Part shown: piece by piece, positions 24,273 to 32,496 of the stretch
Numbering within the stretch: the stretch's first letter is position 1
Layout of the letters: each line of letters starts with the position of its first letter
NCBI RefSeq assembly: GCF_019745455.1
Contig: NZ_JAIETD010000141.1
Location: 1 to 32,536, forward strand
Length of the DNA: 32,536 bases
Origin: Methylobacterium sp.
Lineage (GTDB): Bacteria; Pseudomonadota; Alphaproteobacteria; Rhizobiales; Beijerinckiaceae
Direction of reading: 5' to 3'
Translations under genes and position numbers: made by a program
The notes under the pieces: generated by a model
Database searches by the model: none
Seen by the model: the letters and a program-made list of their open reading frames with translations, nothing else
Told to the model about the DNA's origin: nothing

Positions 24273-26276
24273 TTGCTGATCGAGGTCGGCCATTTCGCGC
24301 TGTCGCTGGCCCTGGCGCTCTCCCTCGTGCAGATCGTGATTCCGATCTGGGCGGCCCGATCGGGTGATTCCGCCATGCGCGCCGTCGCGACGCCGGCGGC
24401 GCTCGGCGCATTCGGCTGCATACTTTTCTCTTTTGCAGCCCTCACCTACGCCCACGCGACCTCGGACTTCTCGGTCCAGAACGTCGTCGAGAACTCGCAC
24501 ACGACGAAGCCCTTCATCTACAAGATCTCCGGGGTCTGGGGGAACCACGAGGGCTCGATGCTGCTCTGGGTGCTCATCCTGGCCTTGTTCGGCGCCCTCG
24601 TCGCCGTCGCCAAGGATTCGGTGCCGGCCGTGCTGCGGGCCAATACCCTGGCCGTCCAGGGGCTGATCACTTTCGTCTTCGTTCTGTTCATCATCACGAC
24701 CTCGAACCCGTTCAACCGCGTCAACCCGGCTCCGCTCGAGGGCAACGATCTCAATCCGCTCCTGCAGGATTTCGGTCTCGCAGTGCATCCGCCGCTGCTC
24801 TATGTCGGCTATGTCGGCTTCTCGATCACCTTCGCCTTCGCCATCGCGGCGCTGATCGAGGGACGCATTGATGCGGTCTGGGCGCGGGCGGTGCGGCCGT
24901 GGACGCTGACTGCCTGGAGTTTCCTGACCCTCGGCATCGCGATGGGATCGTACTGGGCTTATTACGAGCTCGGTTGGGGCGGTTGGTGGTTCTGGGACCC
25001 GGTCGAGAACGCCTCGCTGATGCCCTGGCTCGCCGGAACCGCGCTCCTGCACTCCACCGTAGTGATGGAGAAGCGCGACGCCCTGAAAGTCTGGACGGTG
25101 CTGCTCGCCATCCTGACCTTCTCGCTATCGCTGCTCGGCACCTTCATCGTGCGCTCGGGCGTGCTGACGTCGGTTCACACCTTCGCCACCGACCCGACTC
25201 GCGGCGTGTTCATCTTAGGCATCCTGGTACTGTTCGTTGGTGGCTCGTTCTCGTTGTTCGCTTGGCGCGCGCCATTGCTTCGCCAGGGTGGCCTCTTCGC
25301 CCCGATCTCGCGCGAGGGAGCTTTGGTGATGAACAACCTGTTCCTCGCCGCCGGCTGCGCCACAGTATTCGTGGGCACGCTCTACCCGTTGCTACTCGAA
25401 TCGCTGACGGGCGAGAAGATCTCGGTGGGGCCTCCCTTCTTCAACTACACCTTCGTGCCGATCGCGATCCCACTCCTCTTGATCGTCCCCTTCGGCCAGA
25501 CCCTCGCCTGGAAGCGCGGCGACGTGCATGCCGCTTCCCAGCGGCTGTTCGCGGCCTTGGGCTTCGCGCTGGTTATCGGGCTCATCGCCATGGCGATGAC
25601 TTGGGGCGGACCGGCGATGGCCCCGATCGGTATCGGTCTCGGCGCCTACCTGCTCATCGGCGCGGGGCTGGAGATCGTCTCGCGGGCGCGGGGCTACGGC
25701 AACAGCAGGTCCTCGAAGCCGGCCGTCATCCTGCGCCGCGCCGCCGGCCTGCCGCGATCCGCCTGGGGCACGGCCTTCGCCCATGCTGGCGTCGGAATCG
25801 TGGTGCTGGGCATCGCCGCCCAAGGCTGGGCCACCGAAGGCCTCGCGGTGATCAAGCCGGGCCAGTCCGTGGCGAGCGGTCCCTACTCGGCGACCCTCGA
25901 CCGGGTCGGCCCGCGTTCAGGCGAGAATTACGAGGAGACCACCGGCTTCCTGACCATCCGGACGACGGGCGGCGACTATGTCGGTACGGTCGAGACCGGA
26001 AAGCGCTTCTATCCAAGCCGCCGCATGACGGTGACCGAGTCCGGGCTGATGACGATCGGCGTCAGCCAGGTCTATGCCAGCATCGGCGAGGTCATGCCTG
26101 ACGGCAGCATCGGCCTACGCCTCTACTACAAGCCGCTCGTGCTTCTGATCTGGCTCGGCGCCGTGCTGATGGCGCTTGGCGGCGCTGTTTCCATCACCGA
26201 CCGGCGCATGCGGGTCGGCGCACCGGCCCGGGCGAAGTCGAAGCCCCTGCCGCCCTCTGCGGTGCCGGCGGAATGA
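24273..26276 (+). CDS. ccmF: Cytochrome c haem lyase subunit CcmF
   Basis: Encodes 667 aa with about 14-15 membrane spans, the haem lyase core that attaches haem to apocytochrome c. The WWD haem-binding signature GWGGWWFWDPVEN is at residues 234-246, and conserved His-containing loops lie in AVHPPLLYVGY and TSVHTFATDPTRG. TTG 24273 is the likely start: it has AAGGA nine bases upstream and gives LLIEVGHFALSLALAL, the normal CcmF N-terminus; a frame open from 24156 begins inside ccmE. The end overlaps the ccmH start as ATGA (26273-26276). The length is family-typical. Confidence 0.96.
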   Translation: MLIEVGHFALSLALALSLVQIVIPIWAARSGDSAMRAVATPAALGAFGCILFSFAALTYAHATSDFSVQNVVENSHTTKPFIYKISGVWGNHEGSMLLWVLILALFGALVAVAKDSVPAVLRANTLAVQGLITFVFVLFIITTSNPFNRVNPAPLEGNDLNPLLQDFGLAVHPPLLYVGYVGFSITFAFAIAALIEGRIDAVWARAVRPWTLTAWSFLTLGIAMGSYWAYYELGWGGWWFWDPVENASLMPWLAGTALLHSTVVMEKRDALKVWTVLLAILTFSLSLLGTFIVRSGVLTSVHTFATDPTRGVFILGILVLFVGGSFSLFAWRAPLLRQGGLFAPISREGALVMNNLFLAAGCATVFVGTLYPLLLESLTGEKISVGPPFFNYTFVPIAIPLLLIVPFGQTLAWKRGDVHAASQRLFAALGFALVIGLIAMAMTWGGPAMAPIGIGLGAYLLIGAGLEIVSRARGYGNSRSSKPAVILRRAAGLPRSAWGTAFAHAGVGIVVLGIAAQGWATEGLAVIKPGQSVASGPYSATLDRVGPRSGENYEETTGFLTIRTTGGDYVGTVETGKRFYPSRRMTVTESGLMTIGVSQVYASIGEVMPDGSIGLRLYYKPLVLLIWLGAVLMALGGAVSITDRRMRVGAPARAKSKPLPPSAVPAE

Positions 26277-26734
26277 CGGCCCGCCGGCTCGCCTGTGGCG
26301 CCCTGGCGCTGAGTCTCCTGACGACAAGCGCCCTCGCGGTGCAGCCGGACGAAGTCCTGAGCGATCCGAAGCTCGAATTGCGCGCCAGGGATATCTCCTC
26401 GGGCCTGCGATGCCTCGTCTGCCAGAACCAGTCGATCGACGATTCCGATGCGCCGCTCGCCAAGGACCTGCGTCTCATCGTGCGCGAGCGCCTCAAGGCC
26501 GGAGACGACGACCGACAGGTGCAGGATTACGTGGTCGGCCGCTACGGCGAATACGTGCTGCTGCGGCCGGTCCTCGCCTTGCACACGCTGCTCCTCTGGC
26601 TGACCCCGATTGCCGTACTCGGGCTCGGCGCATTCGGTATTTGGCGTCTTGCGAGAAACCGAAAGTCGACGGCGCCGCAACGTCTGACCGCCGCCGAGGA
26701 AGCCGAGATCGCAGCCCTCACTCGGCGGGATTGA
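26273..26734 (+). CDS. ccmH: Cytochrome c-type biogenesis protein CcmH
   Basis: Encodes 153 aa of CcmH (CycL), which keeps apocytochrome Cys residues reduced for haem ligation. The signal peptide (about 1-22) is followed by the redox motif LRCLVCQNQ with Cys47 and Cys50. DDRQVQDYVVGRYGEYVLLRP follows, then a C-terminal membrane span (about 103-124, HTLLLWLTPIAVLGLGAFGIW). It overlaps ccmF by four bases, indicating coupled translation. It closes the ccmIEFH operon; ccmABCDG are not in this window. Confidence 0.96.
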   Translation: MTARRLACGALALSLLTTSALAVQPDEVLSDPKLELRARDISSGLRCLVCQNQSIDDSDAPLAKDLRLIVRERLKAGDDDRQVQDYVVGRYGEYVLLRPVLALHTLLLWLTPIAVLGLGAFGIWRLARNRKSTAPQRLTAAEEAEIAALTRRD

Positions 26735-26751
26735 TCCACTGTCCGTTCCGT

Positions 26752-26790
26752 AACGCATATCTTGGATATATCTTGCGTAAGCTATGCGTT
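26752..26790. promoter_or_regulatory. AT-rich regulatory stretch with phased direct repeats
   Basis: TATCTTG occurs at 26758-26764 and 26769-26775, 11 bp apart, the spacing used by OmpR/PhoB-family regulators on one DNA face. AACGCATA (26752-26759) and TATGCGTT (26783-26790) form an 8-bp inverted repeat around it, and ATATC/GATAT (26757-26769) a smaller one. This is the most AT-rich stretch nearby and lies 130-170 bp before the exported protein gene. It may be that gene's regulatory region or part of the ccmH end. Confidence 0.45.
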
Positions 26791-26919
26791 TTGTGCCGTA
26801 TCGCATTGCAATAAGCCCATCTTCGCAACGCACCATTTTCCCGCCATTGAGCGATCTCCCGGTGCAACCGGCTCCCGTTTGGGCACTCCCGGCGGCAGTA
26901 ACAGCACAGGCTGATGATC

Positions 26920-27276
26920 ATGCGCGCACTTTTCACGTCTCTCGCCGCTTCCGCACTCCTCCTAGCGGCCGGCTCGGTTTCGGCCGCCGAGCTCCAGGCC
27001 AGCCAATCGAACTCGATCGACCTCGGTAGCTTCCGCGGTTCCGCCTATTACACTGTGGAGAAGGGCGGCTACCGGGTCGTCGCGACCCTCGCCTCGGTCA
27101 ATTCCGGCTCCGACACCCCGCAGGTGATACGGATGGTGACCACCCTCAACGCCGACCAGACCGTGCATCTCTCCGTGCCGGGAGCTCTCGGAGCAGACGG
27201 CCGCGAGGCAACGGTCGCCTTCTCCCGTCGCGGCGACCGGGTCGAAGTCGCCTCCGCCGAGGTTGGAAGCTACTGA
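26920..27276 (+). CDS. Small exported protein of unknown function
   Basis: Encodes 118 aa with a clear signal peptide (about 1-23, LFTSLAASALLLAAGSVSA). The mature part is about 95 residues, beta-rich, with IDLGSFRGSAYYTVEKGGYRVVATLAS and VAFSRRGDRVEVASAEVG. I do not recognise a family; the strand pattern suggests a small beta-sandwich or barrel. ATG 26920 was preferred over ATG 26914 for spacing from ACAGG. It is monocistronic: 186 bp of AT-rich sequence precedes it and a strong terminator follows. Location is probably periplasmic. Confidence 0.75.
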   Translation: MRALFTSLAASALLLAAGSVSAAELQASQSNSIDLGSFRGSAYYTVEKGGYRVVATLASVNSGSDTPQVIRMVTTLNADQTVHLSVPGALGADGREATVAFSRRGDRVEVASAEVGSY

Positions 27277-27304
27277 AGCCTTCTTCCTGCAAGCCGTTGA
27301 TCGT

Positions 27305-27335
27305 AGCCTGCCCGCGTGAGCGGGCAGGCTCTTTT
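27305..27335 (+). terminator. Strong rho-independent terminator
   Basis: AGCCTGCCCGC (27305-27315) pairs perfectly with GCGGGCAGGCT (27320-27330) around a GTGA tetraloop, followed by CTTTT. It lies 29 bp after the exported protein gene and is the clearest terminator in the window. Confidence 0.93.
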
Positions 27336-27465
27336 CATTTTGATAGACGCCCGCTCCATGGCGCCTCGCTTTTGCCCCAGTGAAACCCGACGACGGGCGG
27401 CAATCGTCGGGGGCTCGGCCGCGTTGACGATGTGTTAACCATGATCCGCGAGCGTCTGGAGCAAG

Positions 27466-28146
27466 ATGATGCCGCATGCTCCGTGTCTCCACCGCCTCGC
27501 CCTCGCCGCTGTGTCGACCCTCGGTCTGACAGGGGCGGCCCTGGCTCATCCTCATGTCTGGATCATCTCGAAGGTCCAGATCGCCTACGGGTCGGGCGGC
27601 AAGGTCGAGGGTATCCGTCACGCCTGGACCTTCGACAAATCATACTCCGCCTTCGTGACCCAGGGCCTCGACGCCAACGGCGACGGCAAGCTGACGCCCG
27701 AAGAACTCGTGGCCCTTGCGGCCGAGAACACCGCCAACCTCGCCGAGTTCGGCTACTTCACGAAGCTCAAGGTCGGCGGGAAGGACCAGGCCTTCGTCGA
27801 TCCCGTCGAGCCGCGTATGGCGCTGGAGGAGGGTGCGCTCACCTTGAGCTTCCTTCTGCCCCTCAAGAATCCCATCGTTCAGGGGAAAGGCGTCGCCGCC
27901 CTCGAGGTCTACGATCCCACCTACTTCGTCTCCTTCAGCTTGTCGGATGCCGCCGACGTCGCGACGCTGAAGGCGGCACCGACGGGCTGCGCCGTCACCG
28001 TCACGCGTTCGAAGTCCGATCCGGCTCCAACCCCGCAAGCGAACGCGGCTAAGCCCGGTCTGTCGGAATCGTTTTTCGAGGCCCTGACTAACGCCTCGAC
28101 CTACGGCGCCCAGTTTGCCAACCGGATCCTCGTCGCATGTCCGTGA
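27466..28146 (+). CDS. DUF1007 periplasmic protein, nickel/cobalt transport partner
   Basis: Encodes 226 aa of the DUF1007 family. The signal peptide ends at ALA (about 27), leaving HPHVWI at the mature N-terminus, a His-rich metal-binding start typical of the family. A 12-residue EF-hand-like loop DANGDGKLTPEE is at 69-80. DUF1007 genes commonly sit beside NicO-type nickel/cobalt permeases, as here: the next start lies inside its end (10-bp overlap). ATG 27466 or 27469 are both possible; GGAG at 27458-27461 favours the second. It probably binds metal in the periplasm and delivers it to, or senses it for, the permease. Confidence 0.88.
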   Translation: MMPHAPCLHRLALAAVSTLGLTGAALAHPHVWIISKVQIAYGSGGKVEGIRHAWTFDKSYSAFVTQGLDANGDGKLTPEELVALAAENTANLAEFGYFTKLKVGGKDQAFVDPVEPRMALEEGALTLSFLLPLKNPIVQGKGVAALEVYDPTYFVSFSLSDAADVATLKAAPTGCAVTVTRSKSDPAPTPQANAAKPGLSESFFEALTNASTYGAQFANRILVACP

Positions 28147-29141
28147 GCGCGGCGCCCCTGCCGTCGCTCGGGAGCCGCACGGGGTCGCGCCTATTCGTCG
28201 CCGCCACCGCGATTCTGCTCGCCGGGCTGCTTCTGGCTGGCTTGTCGCTGCTCCTCGCATCGCCGGCGCAGCCGCCCGCCCGTTCGCCTTTCGGCATCGG
28301 ATTTCGAGAGGCGGCACCGGCTGCCACGGGGTTCGGCGGTTGGATCCTTTCCCTGCAATCGAGCTTCTCGCGCAGCCTTCAGGCAGCGGTCTCGGCGATC
28401 AAGTCCGGGGGCGGCTACGGCCCGATGCTGCTCCTCGGCTTCGCCTACGGCGTTTTCCACGCCGCCGGACCGGGACATGGCAAGGCCGTCATCGCCGGCT
28501 ACCTGCTGGCGGGAGAGCGCGCCTTGGCTCGGGGCTTCTCCCTGAGCCTCGCCGCGGCCCTGCTCCAGGCGCTGGTGGCGATCGCCATCGTCGGGATTGG
28601 AACTCTGCTCGTCGGCGCCACGGCGGCGTCGATGACCCGTGCCGGAACCGCGATCGAGACGGTGAGCTTTGCCCTCGTAGCCCTCGTCGGGTTAGCGATG
28701 ACGTGGCGCAAAGCCGGTCGCTTCGCCTCCATGTTTGGGGAGGATGAGACCACCTGCGGGCCAGGATGCGGCCATGTCCACTTCAACCACGGGTCCGCCA
28801 TCGAGAGACTCGACGGCTGGCCGGCGCGAATCGGGATCGTCCTCGCCGCGGGCTCGCGCCCTTGTGCCGGCGCGGTCCTCATCCTCGTCTTCTCAACCTC
28901 ACAGGGCATGCTCCCCGTCGGCATCGCTGCGACCTTCGCCATGGCGCTCGGCACCGCGCTCACCACCGGCGCGCTGGCGAGCATCGCGGTCTTCGCCAAG
29001 GTCCTGGCGCTGCGACTCGCGAGCGGGCGTGCGAGGCGCGGAGCCTTGGCGGTCGCCGGGCTCGAGGTCCTGGCCGGCGCCTTCGTCCTCGTCATTGGTA
29101 TCGCGATGCTCGCCGGACCCGCCGCCGCTGTCGGAGGATAG
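28137..29141 (+). CDS. NicO-family nickel/cobalt transporter (RcnA-like)
   Basis: Encodes 334 aa with about six to seven membrane spans. The family motif is HAAGPGHGKAVIAGYLLAGE, with His108 and His114 on one span. A second signature, GSRPCAGAVLILVFS, starts at about 239. Between spans lies a Cys/His-rich loop (Cys207, Cys211, His213, His215, His218; CGPGCGHVHFNH) suited to metal binding. NicO proteins either take up or export Ni2+/Co2+; direction cannot be read from sequence. It is translationally coupled to the DUF1007 gene. Confidence 0.9.
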   Translation: MSVSAAPLPSLGSRTGSRLFVAATAILLAGLLLAGLSLLLASPAQPPARSPFGIGFREAAPAATGFGGWILSLQSSFSRSLQAAVSAIKSGGGYGPMLLLGFAYGVFHAAGPGHGKAVIAGYLLAGERALARGFSLSLAAALLQALVAIAIVGIGTLLVGATAASMTRAGTAIETVSFALVALVGLAMTWRKAGRFASMFGEDETTCGPGCGHVHFNHGSAIERLDGWPARIGIVLAAGSRPCAGAVLILVFSTSQGMLPVGIAATFAMALGTALTTGALASIAVFAKVLALRLASGRARRGALAVAGLEVLAGAFVLVIGIAMLAGPAAAVGG

Positions 29142-29336
29142 GAAGGCCAGCCCGGATACATCCATCGGCCTGTTTCTCTGAATAGACAGAAGATGCGACG
29201 GAAACGTTCGTAACGGCTTCTCCTTCCACTGGGGATCGTGATCGGCCCTCGCTCAGCTCGGCCATTGACTTAGCCTTGCCGGCCCTGCCTGCTGCCTCTC
29301 CTGATTCCGACCACGCTATGCTGCCTGTCGCTTGGA

Positions 29337-30023
29337 ATGACGACGCCTTCTCTTGATCTCGGGCACCTGCTGGCCGCAAACGCCTTCTTCGCCGGCCTTG
29401 GGCCAGAAGCGCTTTCTGCCATTGCGGCGCTTTGCATCACGCGTCGGCTAGACGCGGGACAGACACTGTTTCTCAAGGGCGATCCGGCGGATGCGCTCTA
29501 CGCGATCAGGCGCGGGCAGGTTCGTATCGCCACCGACACGGTGGATGGCCAGCGCATGACCCTCAACCTGCTCGGCGCCGGAGATGTTTTCGGTGAGGTG
29601 GCGCTCCTCGATGGGCAGCCGCGTACGGCCGCCGCGATCGCGAGCGAACCAACGGATCTCTTTGTCGTCCTACGGCGTGATCTCCTCGCCCTCATGGCAC
29701 GCGAACCCAGCGTGGCAGTCCAGGTGATCGAGCTGCTCTGCGCCCGTATTCGCTGGATGAGTAACCAGGCCGAGGATGCGGCCTTTCTGCCTCTCGTCCA
29801 GCGTCTCGTGCGGCGTCTCCTCGGTCTCGCGACCGATTATGGCAATGAGATCGAGATTTCGCAGGAGGATCTCGCGATGTTCGTCGGTGCCACACGTGAG
29901 AGCGTCAACCGTCACCTGCAGGTGTGGAAACGAGCAGGCATCGTAGCGATCGGCCGGGGGCGGATAACTCTCCTCGATACACGGAGATTGGCACGCATCG
30001 GTATTTCTAATGAGGGTGCGTGA
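29337..30023 (+). CDS. Crp/Fnr-family regulator with cyclic-nucleotide pocket
   Basis: Encodes 228 aa. The N-terminal cNMP-binding barrel (about 10-125) contains the phosphate-binding cassette GDVFGEVALLDGQPRTAAA, with Glu87, Arg96 and Thr97 at the positions that hold cAMP in Crp. The dimerisation helix and winged-helix domain follow; SQEDLAMFVGATRESVNRHLQ (about 175-195) is the HTH. Only two Cys are present (33 and 135), so there is no FNR-type iron-sulfur sensor. The gene precedes, in the same direction, a FecR-domain protein and a nucleotide cyclase, so a cyclic nucleotide made by that cyclase is a natural ligand. ATG 29337 has a GGA two bases upstream only. Confidence 0.93.
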   Translation: MTTPSLDLGHLLAANAFFAGLGPEALSAIAALCITRRLDAGQTLFLKGDPADALYAIRRGQVRIATDTVDGQRMTLNLLGAGDVFGEVALLDGQPRTAAAIASEPTDLFVVLRRDLLALMAREPSVAVQVIELLCARIRWMSNQAEDAAFLPLVQRLVRRLLGLATDYGNEIEISQEDLAMFVGATRESVNRHLQVWKRAGIVAIGRGRITLLDTRRLARIGISNEGA

Positions 30024-30117
30024 TGGATACCCTTGCGAAGCGCGCGGCCGTGAAACAACACTAGCGCCGAAGCGTAACCGGCTGCGTCGTGACGGCCGTC
30101 TCTTGGGGGGTGTCGTC

Positions 30118-30660
30118 ATGCGAGCGGATCAGCGGTTCGAATGGCCCGGCTTCAGATGCTTGGCCATTTTAATTGTTAGTGCTGTGTGCATGGCGCTGTC
30201 TTGTGCGCAGGCCTACGCCGAGGGTTGTATCAGCACGACTTACACCGACCCGCCGCGTGTGGTGCTCGAATGCTCCGGCGGCGTGCGCTTAACGGCCGAG
30301 TCGGGTGCGGCGTACCGACTGATGGATCGCAACCGGGACGGGCGGCCTGAGGCAGTCGAACTCAAGGCGAAGGGCCTCCTGATCGAGTATACGACTCGCC
30401 CACGGGGCGGCTTCCAAGTACTTACTCCGCATGCAGTCGCCTCCGTGCGCGGCACGACTTGGGGCGTGGACGTGACGCCATCGGGTACTGCAGTCTTCGT
30501 GGAGACTGGGCGCGTCGCGGTCGGCAGGGCAAGTGGCGGACAAGCGGTCGTGCTGAAAGCAGGGGACGGTACCGATGTTTCCCCCGGAAACGCCCTCCTT
30601 GAGGTCAAGCAATGGGCACCGGCGCGCCGCATGGGGCTGATGGCACGCTTCGGTCGCTGA
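30118..30660 (+). CDS. Exported FecR-domain protein
   Basis: Encodes 180 aa. A signal peptide or anchor (about 1-34, LAILIVSAVCMALSCAQAYA) is followed by one FecR domain. Its core FQVLTPHAVASVRGTTWGVDV, then TAVFVETGRVAV, spans about 99-136 and is the conserved beta motif. Cys37 and Cys52 could form a disulfide. FecR proteins usually sense or transmit signals in the periplasm; there is no partner sigma factor here. The gene ends 12 bp before the CHASE2 cyclase gene, whose sensory domain is periplasmic, so FecR may feed that sensor. ATG 30118 follows a G-rich ribosome site (30106-30111). Confidence 0.9.
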   Translation: MRADQRFEWPGFRCLAILIVSAVCMALSCAQAYAEGCISTTYTDPPRVVLECSGGVRLTAESGAAYRLMDRNRDGRPEAVELKAKGLLIEYTTRPRGGFQVLTPHAVASVRGTTWGVDVTPSGTAVFVETGRVAVGRASGGQAVVLKAGDGTDVSPGNALLEVKQWAPARRMGLMARFGR

Positions 30661-30672
30661 CAGGAGGGCGCC

Positions 30673-32496
30673 GTGCGCGATGCTAGCCGCGCCCGGGCGA
30701 TCCTGTCGCTGGCCGGCATCATCCTGTCTTTGGCCTGGAGCAGCGTGTTGGCGTTGCCTCACTTGAGCGGCGGCGCCTCGGCGCTAGACCGGATCGAGGC
30801 ACCCCTTGCCGATCTTCGCTTTCTCCTCGCAGGACCACGCAAAGCGCCGGAAGATGTGGTGATCGTCGCCATCGATGATGCCACCGTGGCAGGTGCGGGA
30901 ACCTACCCGTTGCCGAGGCACATCCTTGCGAAGCTGATCCGTAAGCTTTCAGCGGCTCAACCGCGCGCGATCGCGATCGACATCTTGTTCCTCGATCCAG
31001 GTGAACCCGAGGCGGATCGCGAACTCGCTGAGGCTCTTGCCTCCAGCCCCTCGGTGATCGCTGTGGCAGCCACCTTCGCGCGGGCCGGCCCAGAACAACG
31101 CGCCAGCTCAGGACCTTTCGCAGACTTGCCAGTAGCCGACAGGCTCACGAGACCCATTGCCACCTTTTCGGACGCGACCGGCCTCGGCCTCGTCAACGTC
31201 GCCACCGATCATGGTGGCACACCCCGGCACCTGCCTCTCGTCACCGTTGCCGATGGCAACCTTCATTTTGCTCTGTCCCTCGTCGCGACGGGATTTGGCC
31301 GTGAACTCGCCTGGGAGCGCGACACCGTCCGGATCGGTCAGGTCGCGACGTCGCTCGATCTCGGAGCTTCACTCGCCCTGCGCTTCTACGGTCCGCAGGG
31401 GAGCATCCACACGGTGAGTGGTGACGCTATCCTGAACGGAACTCTCGGGGACAGATTGAAGGACCGCATCGTCGTCGTGGGTGCGACCGCCTTCGGCAAC
31501 GGCGACACCCTGCCGACGCCCTTCGATCCACTTCTGCCGGGCGTCGAGGTGCTAGCGACCGGCATCGCACATCTCGTCCGAGGCGATGCCCTGACACGAA
31601 GCACGACCATCCGCCGGATCGATGTCGCCGTGGCGATGGTTTTACCAGTGTTGATGATCCTCCTGCTCTCGATCAATCGGATCGGACTTGTAATCGCCGG
31701 CCTGCTCCTGACAGGCGCTGCTTGCTTGAACGCCGTGTTGTTTGCGCATGGACTATGGTTCGCCCTCGCTCTACCTTTGGCGGCCATCGTTCCACCGATT
31801 GCACTCACCTTCAGCAGTCGGATTTGGCTCGAGCGAGCCCTCGGGCGTCAATTCGAGCGAGATCGAAACGCACTCCTGCGGTTTCACCCGCCGTTGATCG
31901 CCGATCGGCTGGCACACGATACGAACTACCTTGCGACGCCGCAGGAACAGCGCGCCGCCGTGATCTTTGTTGATCTCTCGGGCTTCACCGGGCTCAGCGA
32001 ACAGCTCGGACCTTCCCGGACCCAAGGCCTCTTGAAGGAGATGCATGCTCGCGTTGAGGCGGTGGCGGGCGCTCACGACGGCTCGGTGACGAGCTTCATG
32101 GGTGACGGTGCCATGATCCTGTTCGGCTTGCCTGACCCGCGGCCAGACGATGGATATCGCGCATTGCAGGCAGCACTTGCCCTCGCCGGGGCGTTGGAAA
32201 CTTGGCTCGACAGCCAAGGCCTCACCATCGGCCTGCGCATTGGCGCACATGCCGGGCCGGTGGTGGTGTCACGCCTCGGCGGCGCTCATAACCAGCAGAT
32301 CACTGCGACCGGAGACACTGTAAACGTTGCAAGCCGACTTCTGGAGGTCGCCAAAGCCGAAGGTGTGCGGGTCGTCCTGTCGGCAGATCTGCTATCTGGC
32401 CTGCCCGACTCCCTTGATGATATCCGGCTAGGCCCGGTCACGCGCATCGGTATCCGCGGCCGAGAGCAGGGCCTCGACATCCGCTGCATACGATAA
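30673..32496 (+). CDS. CHASE2-domain class III nucleotide cyclase
   Basis: Encodes 607 aa. An N-terminal span (about 8-28) leads to a periplasmic CHASE2 domain (about 35-310: VVIVAIDDATVAGAG, AIAIDILFLDPGEPEADRELAEAL, FDPLLPGVEVLA). Three membrane spans follow (about 318-395), then a class III cyclase domain (about 425-605). Metal ligands Asp434 (FVDLSGFT) and Asp478 (FMGDGAMILFG) and transition-state residues Asn551 and Arg555 (DTVNVASRL) are present. The purine-specifying Lys is Ser474 and the Asp/Glu partner is Gln542, so the substrate may not be simply ATP. The start is GTG 30673 with AGGAGG upstream. It follows FecR by 12 bp and is probably cotranscribed. Confidence 0.94.
   Translation: MRDASRARAILSLAGIILSLAWSSVLALPHLSGGASALDRIEAPLADLRFLLAGPRKAPEDVVIVAIDDATVAGAGTYPLPRHILAKLIRKLSAAQPRAIAIDILFLDPGEPEADRELAEALASSPSVIAVAATFARAGPEQRASSGPFADLPVADRLTRPIATFSDATGLGLVNVATDHGGTPRHLPLVTVADGNLHFALSLVATGFGRELAWERDTVRIGQVATSLDLGASLALRFYGPQGSIHTVSGDAILNGTLGDRLKDRIVVVGATAFGNGDTLPTPFDPLLPGVEVLATGIAHLVRGDALTRSTTIRRIDVAVAMVLPVLMILLLSINRIGLVIAGLLLTGAACLNAVLFAHGLWFALALPLAAIVPPIALTFSSRIWLERALGRQFERDRNALLRFHPPLIADRLAHDTNYLATPQEQRAAVIFVDLSGFTGLSEQLGPSRTQGLLKEMHARVEAVAGAHDGSVTSFMGDGAMILFGLPDPRPDDGYRALQAALALAGALETWLDSQGLTIGLRIGAHAGPVVVSRLGGAHNQQITATGDTVNVASRLLEVAKAEGVRVVLSADLLSGLPDSLDDIRLGPVTRIGIRGREQGLDIRCIR

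Noticed and set aside
24899..26101. 400-aa plus-strand frame inside ccmF
   Set aside because: Out-of-frame shadow of a well-supported membrane protein gene.
29265..29293. TTGACT as a -35 box before the Crp-like gene
   Set aside because: No acceptable -10 box lies 16-18 bp downstream, so a promoter call is not supported.
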